Assembly (NCBI RefSeq): GCF_002994045.1
Contig: NZ_MQUC01000003.1
Span: forward strand, 3,014,501-3,078,500
Length of the DNA stretch: 64,000 nucleotides
Reading direction: 5' to 3'
DNA from: Nonlabens agnitus
Lineage (GTDB): Bacteria; Bacteroidota; Bacteroidia; Flavobacteriales; Flavobacteriaceae
Below are positions 35,939 through 44,325 of the stretch, piece by piece. A model generated the notes under the pieces. The model was not told where the DNA came from and made no database searches. It saw nothing but the letters and a program-made list of their open reading frames with translations. The first letter of the stretch is position 1, and each line of letters starts with the position of its first letter. Position numbers and translations under genes: made by a program.

Positions 35939-36535
35939 TTATGCATCAAGTGCGATGGTACGCAACTTAACCTGCACATAGTGGAAATTATTAGCATCTG
36001 CATCACCATTAGGTGGGAACTTAATGTCAATTTCCAATGGGGTGTTATTTGAAAGTGCAAAAGGGAATACCTCAGTATAACGCTCATTCACGTTAGTTGA
36101 TCCTGCATTGATATAGCTTTCCACAAGTCCAGATTGTAACACTTTACCACCTTGTTTGAAAATCAATACCGCATTTTTCAATTTAACGGGTAGGTCATCA
36201 GTATAGGCTGGTACACCTGCATCTGCTGCTGCTGCTGCGAGTACAGAATAAGTGACTTGAATACCATCTACCCTATGAGCTCTGGCAAGTTCACCAGCAT
36301 CTGTAGAAGAAATACCTTCTACTTTTTTGGTATTGGCATCAATTAGGTTTTCAGTACCATTGAGGCCTATCAAAGCCTTAACATACACTTCATCACTAAT
36401 GAATGAGTTGTAGTTAATCTCGTTCTTTTGCTTCCAGTCTGCTAGAGTGTTCTTGGTTTTAGGACTTAGGCCGCCTTGTGCGCTTAGGTTCCCGAAGAAA
36501 CTCATTAGTGCTGTTAGTAATACAAATGTTCTCAT
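35939..36535 (-). CDS. Beta-rich secreted or structural protein, candidate major virion protein
   Basis: A 198-residue protein. The first 20 residues (MRTFVLLTALMSFFGNLSAQ) form a clear signal peptide, so it is exported or membrane-inserted. The rest is beta-rich with an Ala-rich segment (SVLAAAAADAGVPA) and the C-terminal NNFHYVQVKLRTIALDA. A strong terminator directly follows, and its leader carries the CAACAATAA motif, both signs of high expression. I see no known capsid signature; a candidate major virion protein by context only. Confidence 0.5.
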   Translation of the reverse strand: MRTFVLLTALMSFFGNLSAQGGLSPKTKNTLADWKQKNEINYNSFISDEVYVKALIGLNGTENLIDANTKKVEGISSTDAGELARAHRVDGIQVTYSVLAAAAADAGVPAYTDDLPVKLKNAVLIFKQGGKVLQSGLVESYINAGSTNVNERYTEVFPFALSNNTPLEIDIKFPPNGDADANNFHYVQVKLRTIALDA

Positions 36536-36597
36536 TTTTACTTTTTTAGATTATTGTTGAAGGTTTAAATTGAATTTTTGTCCGGTGGTAGAACGGG

Positions 36598-37059
36598 TTA
36601 TTGTGCTATGCGCATTCCCTCAAATGGGTTCTCGCTAGTTTGACGGTTTTCGATTCTTCTAATAGGTTCCTCACGTTGCGCAGTGCGACGTATGGTAGGA
36701 AACTGGAAGGTGCTATTCATTCCCAATAGGGATTTCATGAAGCCGTTTTGACCTGCGGCAACTTCTGCCTTTGTGCTTGCAGGAACCATTTCACGTCCTA
36801 CAGCGATTAAAGCGGCAACACCTGTACCTGCGGCAAGACCTTTAAGGCCATTGCTGGTAGTGTCCTTTGATTTAATGGCTAGGGCTGCGCCTATACCGGC
36901 GACTGCCAGTGCCATATTTACTAATTTCTTGCTTGCCTGTGGAAATTTTCCAGTAATAAGCTGTTGAGCTGGTTCCTGAACTAATCCACCTACAGCAATA
37001 CCGCCTAGCATCACGCCGTCGGTTTTGAATGTTTTGCTATCTGGAGTTCCAAATTTCAT
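36598..37059 (-). CDS. Ala/Gly-rich membrane protein of the element
   Basis: A 153-residue protein with two or three short Ala/Gly-rich hydrophobic stretches (GVMLGGIAVGGLV, VNMALAVAGIGAALAI, LKGLAAGTGVAALIAVG) and an Arg-rich C-terminus. Such sequences occur in virion membrane proteins and in linker proteins. Family not recognised. It lies between the transglutaminase-like and the candidate major-protein genes. Confidence 0.55.
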   Translation of the reverse strand: MKFGTPDSKTFKTDGVMLGGIAVGGLVQEPAQQLITGKFPQASKKLVNMALAVAGIGAALAIKSKDTTSNGLKGLAAGTGVAALIAVGREMVPASTKAEVAAGQNGFMKSLLGMNSTFQFPTIRRTAQREEPIRRIENRQTSENPFEGMRIAQ

Positions 37060-37077
37060 AGCGTTGGGTTTTAGTGA

Positions 37078-38709
37078 TTATTTTGATTTGCCGGTAGGCT
37101 TAGAGTTATTCTTAAAATAATAGGCTCCAGCGCCTACGGCTGCAAGGAGTCCTATTCCTATCAATACTTCCTTACCACCTATTCCTGCGGTTTTAGGCGG
37201 TATGTTGTTGGGGTTATTAGGGTTGTAATTGTTGTATGGGTTTCCTGACCATGAACCGCCATTCTCAACACCACCACCATCATAGCCGTTGTAAGGATTG
37301 TCAAAACCACCTAGATTGCCATTTTGATCTACATAGGCATTTCCAGTATTGTTGTTTTGAGGCAACTTATCTACAAATTGTAGTATGTAATCCCTGATGA
37401 CTAGATCATCATCGTTTGCCAGACTTTCTGGCAATTGTGTCTTACCTGCAATAACATCGTCAAGAAACTTTGCTAGAACTGTCCAGAAAGCATCCTCGGC
37501 TCTTTTAAAATCTCCTTGAGCGCTGCTACTAGGGCAGTGGTTGGTACGCCATCCATGCTTTAAAAGGCTGTCGCCAAAATGAGCCAATACAAATTCTGCA
37601 TCACGCCATTTAAGGTGAACACGCTTGTCGTGGAAGAAAGGGTGACCTTTTTTACGTTCGTTTTCAAATCTAATACCACAGGCACCTGTACCACTGTCAA
37701 AGATTCCTACTATTCCATCTAATGCACCAGTTAATTGACTTAAATCAAAAGAACCGCCTGCACCACCTAGAATGCCACCAGTGCCGCCACCTTCTGCACC
37801 GCCACCGCCGCCTAATGATCCTGCAATTAGGCTCATTGTAAAGGGGTCTAGGTTCATTCCTTGATGTTGGTCACCTATATAGTTATAGGGGAACGCCATA
37901 CCGTCAACTGTTATACAGGTGTCGGTGGCGATGACCTTAGGGGTAATATTATTGGTAAGTTTATTCCAGCAGGTTTCTGCTGCTTTCTGCATCATTTCAG
38001 GGCATGCACCGTTGTCAACTTTTTCTTGAATGAAATTTTGTAGTCGATGGTACTCGTTAGAGGTAAGTTCTAGCGCATTGTTGTTACTTTCTTTGCAACC
38101 GCAGTTCATACCTGCCAGTGCTGCATTCATCCCGTAAAATGGTAATATCTCCATATCGTTGTTCCAATAATGCGGCGCTTCTCTATTCTCTAGTGCGCTG
38201 CCGTCAATTACATAATAACCGCTGTTGAGGGATCCAGTTTTTTGATCTATGGGAACAATCACATAAACGTGACTAATCCGGTCGCCTGTTTCTACCATTT
38301 TGATCTGGCGCATTTTTGACCTTATACCTATAGAGGCACAAAGTGCAGCGCTCATGATTGCAAAACTTTTACAATCCATTCCTTCACGTCTATTTGCCCA
38401 TGCACATGCTGGTGTGCGCAATCGTTGCGCCTTACCGTCAACATCATACTGGAAATAGTCACGCTGGAACTGGTAGAATGCCTCACAAGTGCGTTCCAGT
38501 GATTGTTGTTGCAGCTTTCTAGCTACCTTTTCAATCTGGTGTGCGTACTTGCTGGCGTATGTTGCCATTTCTTTTAAAATCCTTTTGGGATTTCCTGAAC
38601 CTTGAGCAAATACCTGGCAATCTGTAACTGGAATCAATGCATCGTACAAAGATCCATCCTGTATGATTTCCCTTCTTAATAATGCATTAACCTCATTGCG
38701 TGTCATCAT
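37078..38709 (-). CDS. Transglutaminase/papain-like protein with C-terminal membrane helix
   Basis: A 543-residue protein, first of the late operon. A transglutaminase-like triad is visible: Cys in REGMDCKSFAIMS near residue 113, His in RISHVYVIVP near residue 148 and Asp in YYVIDGSALE near residue 170. Two Gly-rich stretches (about residues 300-325 and 465-510) flank a middle domain with Cys. The chain ends in a hydrophobic helix (EVLIGIGLLAAVGAGAYYF) and basic tail. It could be a maturation protease or a structural cross-linker of the virion; which one cannot be told. Confidence 0.65.
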   Translation of the reverse strand: MMTRNEVNALLRREIIQDGSLYDALIPVTDCQVFAQGSGNPKRILKEMATYASKYAHQIEKVARKLQQQSLERTCEAFYQFQRDYFQYDVDGKAQRLRTPACAWANRREGMDCKSFAIMSAALCASIGIRSKMRQIKMVETGDRISHVYVIVPIDQKTGSLNSGYYVIDGSALENREAPHYWNNDMEILPFYGMNAALAGMNCGCKESNNNALELTSNEYHRLQNFIQEKVDNGACPEMMQKAAETCWNKLTNNITPKVIATDTCITVDGMAFPYNYIGDQHQGMNLDPFTMSLIAGSLGGGGGAEGGGTGGILGGAGGSFDLSQLTGALDGIVGIFDSGTGACGIRFENERKKGHPFFHDKRVHLKWRDAEFVLAHFGDSLLKHGWRTNHCPSSSAQGDFKRAEDAFWTVLAKFLDDVIAGKTQLPESLANDDDLVIRDYILQFVDKLPQNNNTGNAYVDQNGNLGGFDNPYNGYDGGGVENGGSWSGNPYNNYNPNNPNNIPPKTAGIGGKEVLIGIGLLAAVGAGAYYFKNNSKPTGKSK

Positions 38710-38751
38710 GTCAATGATCTGTGTTTTTAGTTATGGTGGTTAAGAAATAAA

Positions 38752-38777
38752 GCGCATTGCCAGTTTTGGAAATGCGC
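38752..38777. promoter_or_regulatory. Leader hairpin of the late operon
   Basis: GCGCATT and AATGCGC form a 7-bp stem about 45-70 bases upstream of the first late gene on the minus strand. It lies in a 275-bp divergent gap and may act in the leader RNA. Confidence 0.4.
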
Positions 38778-38840
38778 CTATTAACCTTAGTCCTACCAAA
38801 AACTTGAAGACAAATATGAGGGCAACAACAATAACGTTAT

Positions 38841-38918
38841 CAGAGTTTTAGGCAGTTGTTGGACGTTTTGAACAGCTTTAAACAGTTTCACGCAGTTTTC
38901 TACAGTTTCTCACAGTTA
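38841..38918. repeat. CAGTTT repeats spaced exactly 10 bp (iteron- or operator-like)
   Basis: CAGTTG or CAGTTT-type hexamers begin at 38853, 38873, 38883, 38893, 38903 and 38913, all on the same 10-bp register, with a further CAGAGTTT at 38841. One DNA turn per unit places all sites on one face. They lie between the divergent late operon and the plus-strand cargo, next to a promoter. Replication iterons or an operator array are both possible. Confidence 0.6.
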
Positions 38919-38940
38919 TTTCGCTTTCGCGAAAGCGAAA
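38919..38940. repeat. Palindromic repeat, copy 12 (extended, 22 bp)
   Basis: The palindrome is extended to 22 bp by one more matched base on each side. It abuts the CAGTTT array and covers the -33 region of the promoter at 38956. Confidence 0.9.
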
Positions 38941-38955
38941 AACATCTAAATCCCG

Positions 38956-38963
38956 TATTTTTG
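38956..38963 (+). promoter_or_regulatory. -7 promoter element of the plus-strand cargo genes
   Basis: TATTTTTG fits TAnnTTTG and lies 21 bp before the ATG of the 85-residue gene. The leader GACAACAATAACCTTA follows. No TTTG is seen at the -33 place, which is occupied by the palindrome, so an activator or repressor may act here. Confidence 0.45.
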
Positions 38964-38984
38964 AGACAACAATAACCTTATTAT

Positions 38985-39242
38985 ATGAACGCAAGTACCA
39001 CCAATGCGGCTCATGCATCTGATCCTAAAAACGATCTGGATGAGTTTAACAATGCCGTCAAAAAGAAGACAATCAAAAGAAAATTCAGCAACCTGAGTGA
39101 AAAGGACGTTGCAACGACCATCTGGGAAGTTGTTGTTGAATATCGCAAAAATGACAAGGTGCCTATAACCGAAGAACAGGCCAAAAATCTACACGCTATA
39201 AAATATAGTGAGGCTCTCGAGGTGTACAGGCGATTAAGTTAG
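38985..39242 (+). CDS. Small element protein, 85 residues
   Basis: A basic, Lys-rich small protein with a charged helical middle (NLSEKDVATTIWEVVVEYRK). No known family. It starts right behind the iteron-like array and palindrome and is followed 4 bp later by another small gene. The position next to the array makes a DNA-binding or control role worth considering. Confidence 0.55.
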   Translation: MNASTTNAAHASDPKNDLDEFNNAVKKKTIKRKFSNLSEKDVATTIWEVVVEYRKNDKVPITEEQAKNLHAIKYSEALEVYRRLS

Positions 39243-39246
39243 AACT

Positions 39247-39498
39247 ATGGCAGTACCCAATAAAGATGTTGAGTTTCTTTGTGAACTCATGGCTATGAAT
39301 GCGGATATGTTTAGGGAATTTAGGTATGAGCGGTCCACGTTGTTGTATTGCCTTATCAACCTGGATCTGGTACCGCAGGAACATGATAGCCGTGTGCGAT
39401 ACCTCAGTACCACCTATAATGGAGTAGTGCGAGTAACTATAAGTACCGCAGCGCCACAACCTACTTACGGTCGTATGTATAATAGTGGAAAGAAATGA
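39247..39498 (+). CDS. Small element protein, 83 residues
   Basis: Unrecognised small protein beginning MAVPNKDVEFLCELMAMNAD. A helical N-terminal half precedes a beta-looking C-terminal half. It is probably co-transcribed with the 85-residue gene 4 bp upstream. Confidence 0.5.
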   Translation: MAVPNKDVEFLCELMAMNADMFREFRYERSTLLYCLINLDLVPQEHDSRVRYLSTTYNGVVRVTISTAAPQPTYGRMYNSGKK

Positions 39499-39564
39499 AA
39501 TATTATCAATAATTGTTGTTTTGCATTTTAAAAAAGGTATATTTTTAAACTCCCAAATCGGTTC

Positions 39565-40524
39565 ATGGACAAAATAGAGTTTATCCTTAAAAAGGATGCT
39601 GACGGAAATAATGTAAATCTGAACAGAATGTCAATTGCTGACACTTTAGCTGTTAGAGAGATTTTAGACGCATTATTGTCCATAGCACAACATGAAGCTG
39701 GTTTGAACCTTCAAATTGGATTAAAAAAATCAAGCGCCGCTATAGCTCTTTACGATCGTCCAACTCTTGAAAATTCAACAATACAAAAGGAGCCAGGGCT
39801 AGAGGTAGTTTTTAAAAAAATTCAAACTGCTGCTGAGAGCAAAGAAGATCGTGATAATTTTTACATTGGAAAGCTTAACAAGGTTCTTCATAATGTTGAA
39901 AAATTCCAGGAATTTGAGGTTAATTATACGGTTGATGAAAAAACCGAAAGTATCAAACCGCTATTTTCCAAAAAGTTTAGGAAGACTAGGAAAAGAGTAA
40001 AACTACCCAATAATTACAATATTAAATTTATTTCTGGAGTTCTTCAGGAGAATGGCGGTTCCAAACCTAATTTTCATTTAGTACTTCCAGATGATCGATC
40101 GTTTACAATTCAGTGTACAAAGGAAGAAGCTCAAAAAATTAATACCCTATTGTATAGAAAGGTTCATATATCTGCATGGGCTAAACAATTGAAATATAAT
40201 ATAGAGTATCAATATTGTGATATTTACGTAGGTTCTTCAGAAGATTTATTTCAAGAGTTTGATTCTTTTTTTAAAAAATTAAAGCAATTGGAAGGTACTC
40301 AGCCATACCATGCTATCAGTGAGAAATTAATGGATTATTATGATAATAAAGAATATATAAAAGCAAAAAAATTTATTCGTTGTTTCATTAATGATTTTGC
40401 CCTACCTAGTTATTTAAGAATAATCTTGACAATTTCTAAAGGATTGCGTGAAGAAGAAGATTTGACTGGAGTTCTGGCACAAATTGAAAAAATTCTAGAG
40501 AATCAAGTTGGTAAAGTTTATTAA
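39565..40524 (+). CDS. Unknown cargo protein, first of a two-gene pair
   Basis: A 319-residue cytoplasmic protein, AT-rich relative to the virus modules. Residues 1-60 resemble a small alpha/beta cap, a basic patch (KKFRKTRKRVKLP) lies near residue 137, and a beta-rich region follows (FHLVLPDDRSFTIQC). The C-terminus is helical (KLMDYYDNKEYIKAKKFIRCF). The second gene starts 2 bp after its stop. No family recognised; a cargo pair in a provirus suggests defence or superinfection control, as inference only. Confidence 0.65.
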   Translation: MDKIEFILKKDADGNNVNLNRMSIADTLAVREILDALLSIAQHEAGLNLQIGLKKSSAAIALYDRPTLENSTIQKEPGLEVVFKKIQTAAESKEDRDNFYIGKLNKVLHNVEKFQEFEVNYTVDEKTESIKPLFSKKFRKTRKRVKLPNNYNIKFISGVLQENGGSKPNFHLVLPDDRSFTIQCTKEEAQKINTLLYRKVHISAWAKQLKYNIEYQYCDIYVGSSEDLFQEFDSFFKKLKQLEGTQPYHAISEKLMDYYDNKEYIKAKKFIRCFINDFALPSYLRIILTISKGLREEEDLTGVLAQIEKILENQVGKVY

Positions 40525-40526
40525 GG

Positions 40527-41249
40527 ATGGATGAAGGATTAAAATTATTTACTGATGATGAATTAACAAGCGCCAATGAGTTTGATTTTTCAGTTGATTT
40601 CGTAGCTATTTACAGTACAATGACTAATGGTGTTGCGGATCATGCTGGATTATTTATTTGTTTTGATGAAAAGCAATATGCGTTTCACTTTGATTCACAA
40701 AACGTTGTTTTAGTCGAAATTACTGGTAAGGAAGAAACCCTTAATCAATTACATATTAAGGTTTTAGATATTATCTTTGAAGAGGAAGTTCCAGCATTTT
40801 TGACACATTGTGAGATACTTTTGAAAAAAGGGATTAGCCCATTATTTGGTTTTGCATTTAGTGACTCATATTACGATTCAGTCACAAAGGAATCATTTTT
40901 GAAAAATGCAAAGTTTGATATAACAACTTGTGTAGGCTTTTGCATCAAAGTTATTCGTGGTCACCTCTATAATAATCAAGAATATTTGAAGTTGGAAGAT
41001 TGGGGTTTTGAATCCTTATTAACTCTTAAACCTCTTAGGCTGGAGAGGATGAAAAGGTATTTGAGATCATACGCATCTTTACACTCAATTTCTATTGAAG
41101 ATCTCTATAATGATAGTGATTTAAAAAGAATACTGCCTTCAGAACTTTTGAGCTCAGGTTACTTTATAGAACTCCCTATCTCGAAAAATTCAACGGACTT
41201 AATAAAACCGTTGATAGAAAAATATATGATAGATAGAAATGTTGCATAA
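40527..41249 (+). CDS. Unknown cargo protein, second of the pair, papain-like features
   Basis: A 240-residue protein. VADHAGLFICFDEKQYAFHF near residue 32 and FDITTCVGFCIKVIRGHL near residue 130 put a His before a Cys, the order of permuted NlpC/P60 (papain-fold) domains. The match is short and could be chance. A helical C-terminal part follows. It is coupled to the upstream gene by a 2-bp gap. Confidence 0.55.
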   Translation: MDEGLKLFTDDELTSANEFDFSVDFVAIYSTMTNGVADHAGLFICFDEKQYAFHFDSQNVVLVEITGKEETLNQLHIKVLDIIFEEEVPAFLTHCEILLKKGISPLFGFAFSDSYYDSVTKESFLKNAKFDITTCVGFCIKVIRGHLYNNQEYLKLEDWGFESLLTLKPLRLERMKRYLRSYASLHSISIEDLYNDSDLKRILPSELLSSGYFIELPISKNSTDLIKPLIEKYMIDRNVA

Positions 41250-41258
41250 TTATCCTTT

Positions 41259-41582
41259 TTACTTTTGCTCTTCTTGAGCTTCGAGATTTCGTATTCTCTT
41301 TATCTGAATTATTACCGGAAATTGCTTGGTATTTGACATTACTCTATTCCTAAATTCATCACGAGAATATAACTTCAATTCGTTTATAAAATCTTCTAAA
41401 TCTTTTTCATCTCTAAAGGTAACTTCATGATGCTTTTCATTTTTCAAAGCAACAGATTCTTGAGAAACAATATTAAACCCAAAAACCAAGTGGTACTTCT
41501 TAGAAAGGAAATACCCGTTGTTATTCAGCTGATTAAAATATTCTTTTTGGTATTCTTTAATCTTGTTAAAAAATGATTGCAT
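41259..41582 (-). CDS. Small cargo protein, 107 residues
   Basis: An unrecognised charged protein (MQSFFNKIKEYQKEYFNQLN at the start) with a helical N-terminus and a beta-containing middle. It converges with the two-gene pair with 9 bp between the stops. No signal or membrane segment. Unknown function. Confidence 0.5.
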   Translation of the reverse strand: MQSFFNKIKEYQKEYFNQLNNNGYFLSKKYHLVFGFNIVSQESVALKNEKHHEVTFRDEKDLEDFINELKLYSRDEFRNRVMSNTKQFPVIIQIKRIRNLEAQEEQK

Positions 41583-41659
41583 ATTGATGAGAATTAATAT
41601 TTGAACAAATTTATTGATTTGATACGTTATTGATGTCGATGTAGTCCAAGTCGAAATTT

Positions 41660-42034
41660 CTATTTCTTAACTTGATACTTAGTGATTTCCTTCAAAATTT
41701 TGAAGTACTCTTTGTAATGACTTGCTTTCTCAGTATTTACCGGGTTATCACCATCGAAATAAAAATGTGCCTGATATTTGTAATCTGCGTCATCATGTAA
41801 TTTAAATGAGGTTTTTAGTTCAGATTCATCTAAAATCTTTCTGATCCGATCTATAGTCAGTTTAGGAACATCAATTGCTATTCTGTTAAAAATCTCTCTT
41901 TGTTCTTTACCGCTCAAATATCTTTCTCCATAACCTAACGGTTGATATTCACGATTAAAAAAGGCTATACGGCCGTCTTGTAGAACATAAAGTCCATAGG
42001 GTAAGTTGATCTTGAACAAATTATTTAAGGCCAT
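41660..42034 (-). CDS. Small cargo protein, 124 residues
   Basis: An unrecognised soluble protein starting MALNNLFKINLPYGLYVLQDG. Two features stand out, a beta-hairpin-like start (YVLQDGRIAFFNREYQPLGYG) and a helix-rich middle. It is read on the same strand as the 107-residue gene and might share its transcript. Its role is unknown. Confidence 0.5.
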   Translation of the reverse strand: MALNNLFKINLPYGLYVLQDGRIAFFNREYQPLGYGERYLSGKEQREIFNRIAIDVPKLTIDRIRKILDESELKTSFKLHDDADYKYQAHFYFDGDNPVNTEKASHYKEYFKILKEITKYQVKK

Positions 42035-42246
42035 AGGTAGTTTTGTTTGCTTATAAATATAGCTTTCTATTTGATGTATTACAGTATCAAGTATAGTTGA
42101 AATAATTAACTGATTGTATTTTATTTCTATTCAAGCTTTAACTAATTTAAATTAGTACAACTACTAATTACTTTTATAAGTATTGTTATATTTGTTCAAG
42201 AGTTTGAACTATCCTATGCACGACAGTTGTATTTGATATTTTAAAC

Positions 42247-42280
42247 AAAAAAAAGCCCGTTGCTGAAACAACGAGCTTTT
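42247..42280 (-). terminator. Hairpin terminator in the gap
   Basis: AAAAGCCCGTTG and CAACGAGCTTTT pair with one mismatch. On the minus strand it is followed by T8. It has no obvious minus-strand gene before it. Confidence 0.6.
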
Positions 42281-42398
42281 AATTAAAGGTTGAACATTTT
42301 TAAGACCTGCCACGATGGTCAGGAATTGGTGATCAACTACAACAAGCAGTCGAAGATAAAATGGATGCAGCCACGCAAAAACATTTTTATCTCTTTTT

Positions 42399-42436
42399 TA
42401 AAGACGATCCACCAGGGTCGTCTTTCTTCATTTTTA
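42399..42436 (+). terminator. Second hairpin, plus-strand terminator-like
   Basis: AAAGACGATCC and GGGTCGTCTTT form an 11-bp stem with loop ACCA, followed by a T-rich stretch. It may end a short plus-strand transcript. Confidence 0.5.
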
Positions 42437-42624
42437 GCCATTTGCTAAACTTGAAACTGAACAACTCAAAAGGGCGTTGTTCTTACCCTAAAATTTGTCC
42501 ATAATGCATAGGTGTTAATTACATCGCAATTTACGATAAATATGCCTTGGGTCATTTTGACGTTATTAACATCTTTCATCGAGTTAGCAACAGGTTGAAT
42601 TGATTACATTAGGAATTTAAACTC

Positions 42625-42632
42625 TACATTTG
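42625..42632 (+). promoter_or_regulatory. -7 element of the XRE-ImmA/PIN pair
   Basis: TACATTTG matches TAnnTTTG only 11 bp before the ATG, so the RNA is likely to have a very short leader or none. Confidence 0.5.
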
Positions 42633-42643
42633 TTTAAAAAGTA

Positions 42644-43816
42644 ATGGCTGATAAAGCATACATAACATCCGAGATTTTAAAATGGGCTAGAGAGTCCGCT
42701 AATATCTCCGTTATAGATGCTGCAAAAAAAGTCCCTGTATCTCCTGAAAGGTACTTGTCTTGGGAAAATGGTGACGACTTTCCAACAATTAGACAAGCTC
42801 AGATCTTATCAAAAAGCTTTAGGAGACCATTTTCGCTTTTGTTTTTACCAGAAATACCAAAGGACTTTCAGCCTCTACAAGACTATCGAAGAAATGATGC
42901 GCAAGAGTTGGATACGGCGTCATTATTCATAATTCGTGATGTACAAGAAAAGCAGAATTGGATAAGTGAATTATTCGAAGAAATTGGTGAAGACAAACTT
43001 CCTTTTGTCGGGAAATATTCTATTAATGATAATCCAGAAATTGTTGCTAAGGATATATTGGACACCTTAAAAATTAATCCTGGTAATTATCAAAAAGCAC
43101 CGATAAATGTCTGGATTGAAAAGGCTGAGACTGCAGGTATATTCATAACCCGCGCTAGTTACCTGCATTCGCGTTTAGTTCTAGATAGAGACTTAATTCA
43201 AGGTTTTGCGATTGCTGATAGTTTTGCCCCTTTTGTATTTGTGAACTCAAAAAATTGGAATGCTCCTCAATTGTTTACATTGGTTCACGAGTTAGCACAT
43301 ATATGGATAGCTAAATCCGGTATATCAAACGAGGTTGATTTCGATTTTTCAGATAAGCCAAAATCAAAATTTCATCCTGTAGAAATGTTTTGCAATCAAG
43401 TTGCAGCTAATTCGCTAATGCCTAGGGAGCTAATGATCCAGTTAGGTGCGGATTCATTTGATTCTAATGACTTGATTTTGAAACAAGCAAAACAATTTGG
43501 TATAAGTTCTTTTGCCTTGTTGGTTCGAGCTTTAAACTTAAATTTAATCTCTCAACCTCAATATAAGATTTTGAAACAAAGTGCTCAAGACCAATTTGAG
43601 AAGTTTTTGGAGAAGGAAAAGATTAAAAAAGAAAAGCAAAGAGCAAGAGAGGGAGGGCCAGATACTTATCTCCTACGCCTAAATAAAAACAGTAAATTGT
43701 TCACGAGAATTGTAATGGACTCTTTCAATAATGGCTCATTGTCGCCAACTATTGCTAGTAATCTTCTTAACACGCAGATTAATAAATTCCAAAAATTTGA
43801 AAAACTGCTTGCCTAA
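42644..43816 (+). CDS. XRE-ImmA/IrrE family protein (antitoxin/regulator)
   Basis: A 390-residue protein. The N-terminal helix-turn-helix (ANISVIDAAKKVPVSPERYLSWENGD, residues about 16-42) is followed by a domain with the zinc protease motif FTLVHELAHIW near residue 217, the ImmA/IrrE signature. Such XRE-ImmA proteins sit with PIN-domain toxins and regulate them, or cut a repressor. Its TAA overlaps the downstream ATG by one base, and the next gene is a PIN protein, so the pair is most likely a type II toxin-antitoxin module or a derivative. Confidence 0.8.
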   Translation: MADKAYITSEILKWARESANISVIDAAKKVPVSPERYLSWENGDDFPTIRQAQILSKSFRRPFSLLFLPEIPKDFQPLQDYRRNDAQELDTASLFIIRDVQEKQNWISELFEEIGEDKLPFVGKYSINDNPEIVAKDILDTLKINPGNYQKAPINVWIEKAETAGIFITRASYLHSRLVLDRDLIQGFAIADSFAPFVFVNSKNWNAPQLFTLVHELAHIWIAKSGISNEVDFDFSDKPKSKFHPVEMFCNQVAANSLMPRELMIQLGADSFDSNDLILKQAKQFGISSFALLVRALNLNLISQPQYKILKQSAQDQFEKFLEKEKIKKEKQRAREGGPDTYLLRLNKNSKLFTRIVMDSFNNGSLSPTIASNLLNTQINKFQKFEKLLA

Positions 43817-44325
43817 TGTTTGAAGATGAAAAAGTAGTGTATTGTATTGATGCAAATATTCTGATTCAAGCTTGGCAAAAATATTACTCACCAGAAATTT
43901 GTCCATCTTATTGGGAGATTTTGAATGACTTAGGTAGAAAAGGTATAATCTTTATTCCCCAATTAGTCTATGAAGAAATTGGGAAAGGTGAAGACAATCT
44001 ATTTGACTGGCTAAAAAATAGTGATATTCCAATCAAAAAAATTGACGAAGAGGTTACTAGCTGTTTAAAATCAATTTATGCCTCTGATTCTAGTCATAAA
44101 TATCTCGTTTCCAGCAACGGTATTCACTCATTAGCTGACCCTTGGGTTATTGCTCACGCGATCAAGGAGAATGCAACGGTAGTCACAAAGGAAATTAAGG
44201 ACCAATTTAAAAAACCAACTAAAATTAAAATCCCTCATGTTTGCGATAATATGAATGTTAAGTGGATAGATGATTTTGAATTCATAAGGAATTTGAACAT
44301 TAAATTCATATGTAAACCTGAGTAA
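43816..44325 (+). CDS. PIN-domain protein, DUF4411 type (likely toxin)
   Basis: A 169-residue PIN-like nuclease. Conserved acids appear in YCIDANILIQAW near residue 8, LVYEEIGKG near residue 53 and LADPWVIAHA near residue 108, with a final TVVTKE. The pattern fits DUF4411, a PIN family usually encoded behind an XRE-ImmA protein, as here. It would cut RNA in the cytoplasm unless kept inactive by the partner. Confidence 0.8.
   Translation: MFEDEKVVYCIDANILIQAWQKYYSPEICPSYWEILNDLGRKGIIFIPQLVYEEIGKGEDNLFDWLKNSDIPIKKIDEEVTSCLKSIYASDSSHKYLVSSNGIHSLADPWVIAHAIKENATVVTKEIKDQFKKPTKIKIPHVCDNMNVKWIDDFEFIRNLNIKFICKPE

Larger units (their letters stand above)
42035..42643. other. 609-bp gap with hairpins and a decayed stretch
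   Basis: The gap holds TATATTTG (-7-like, plus) at 42187-42194 and two hairpins listed separately. Bases 42303-42495 can be read as a broken frame (GIGDQLQQAVEDKMDAATQKH and more) that may be a gene remnant or chance. A -7 element TACATTTG at 42625-42632 serves the XRE gene, leaving an almost leaderless start. Confidence 0.4.

Noticed and set aside
38841..38918. CAGTTT array as a CRISPR array
   Set aside because: The units are only 6 bases at 10-bp spacing with no spacers of normal length and no cas genes.
42303..42495. Broken frame GIGDQLQQAVEDK as a gene
   Set aside because: There is no start codon or family match and two hairpins cut the region; kept only as part of the gap description.
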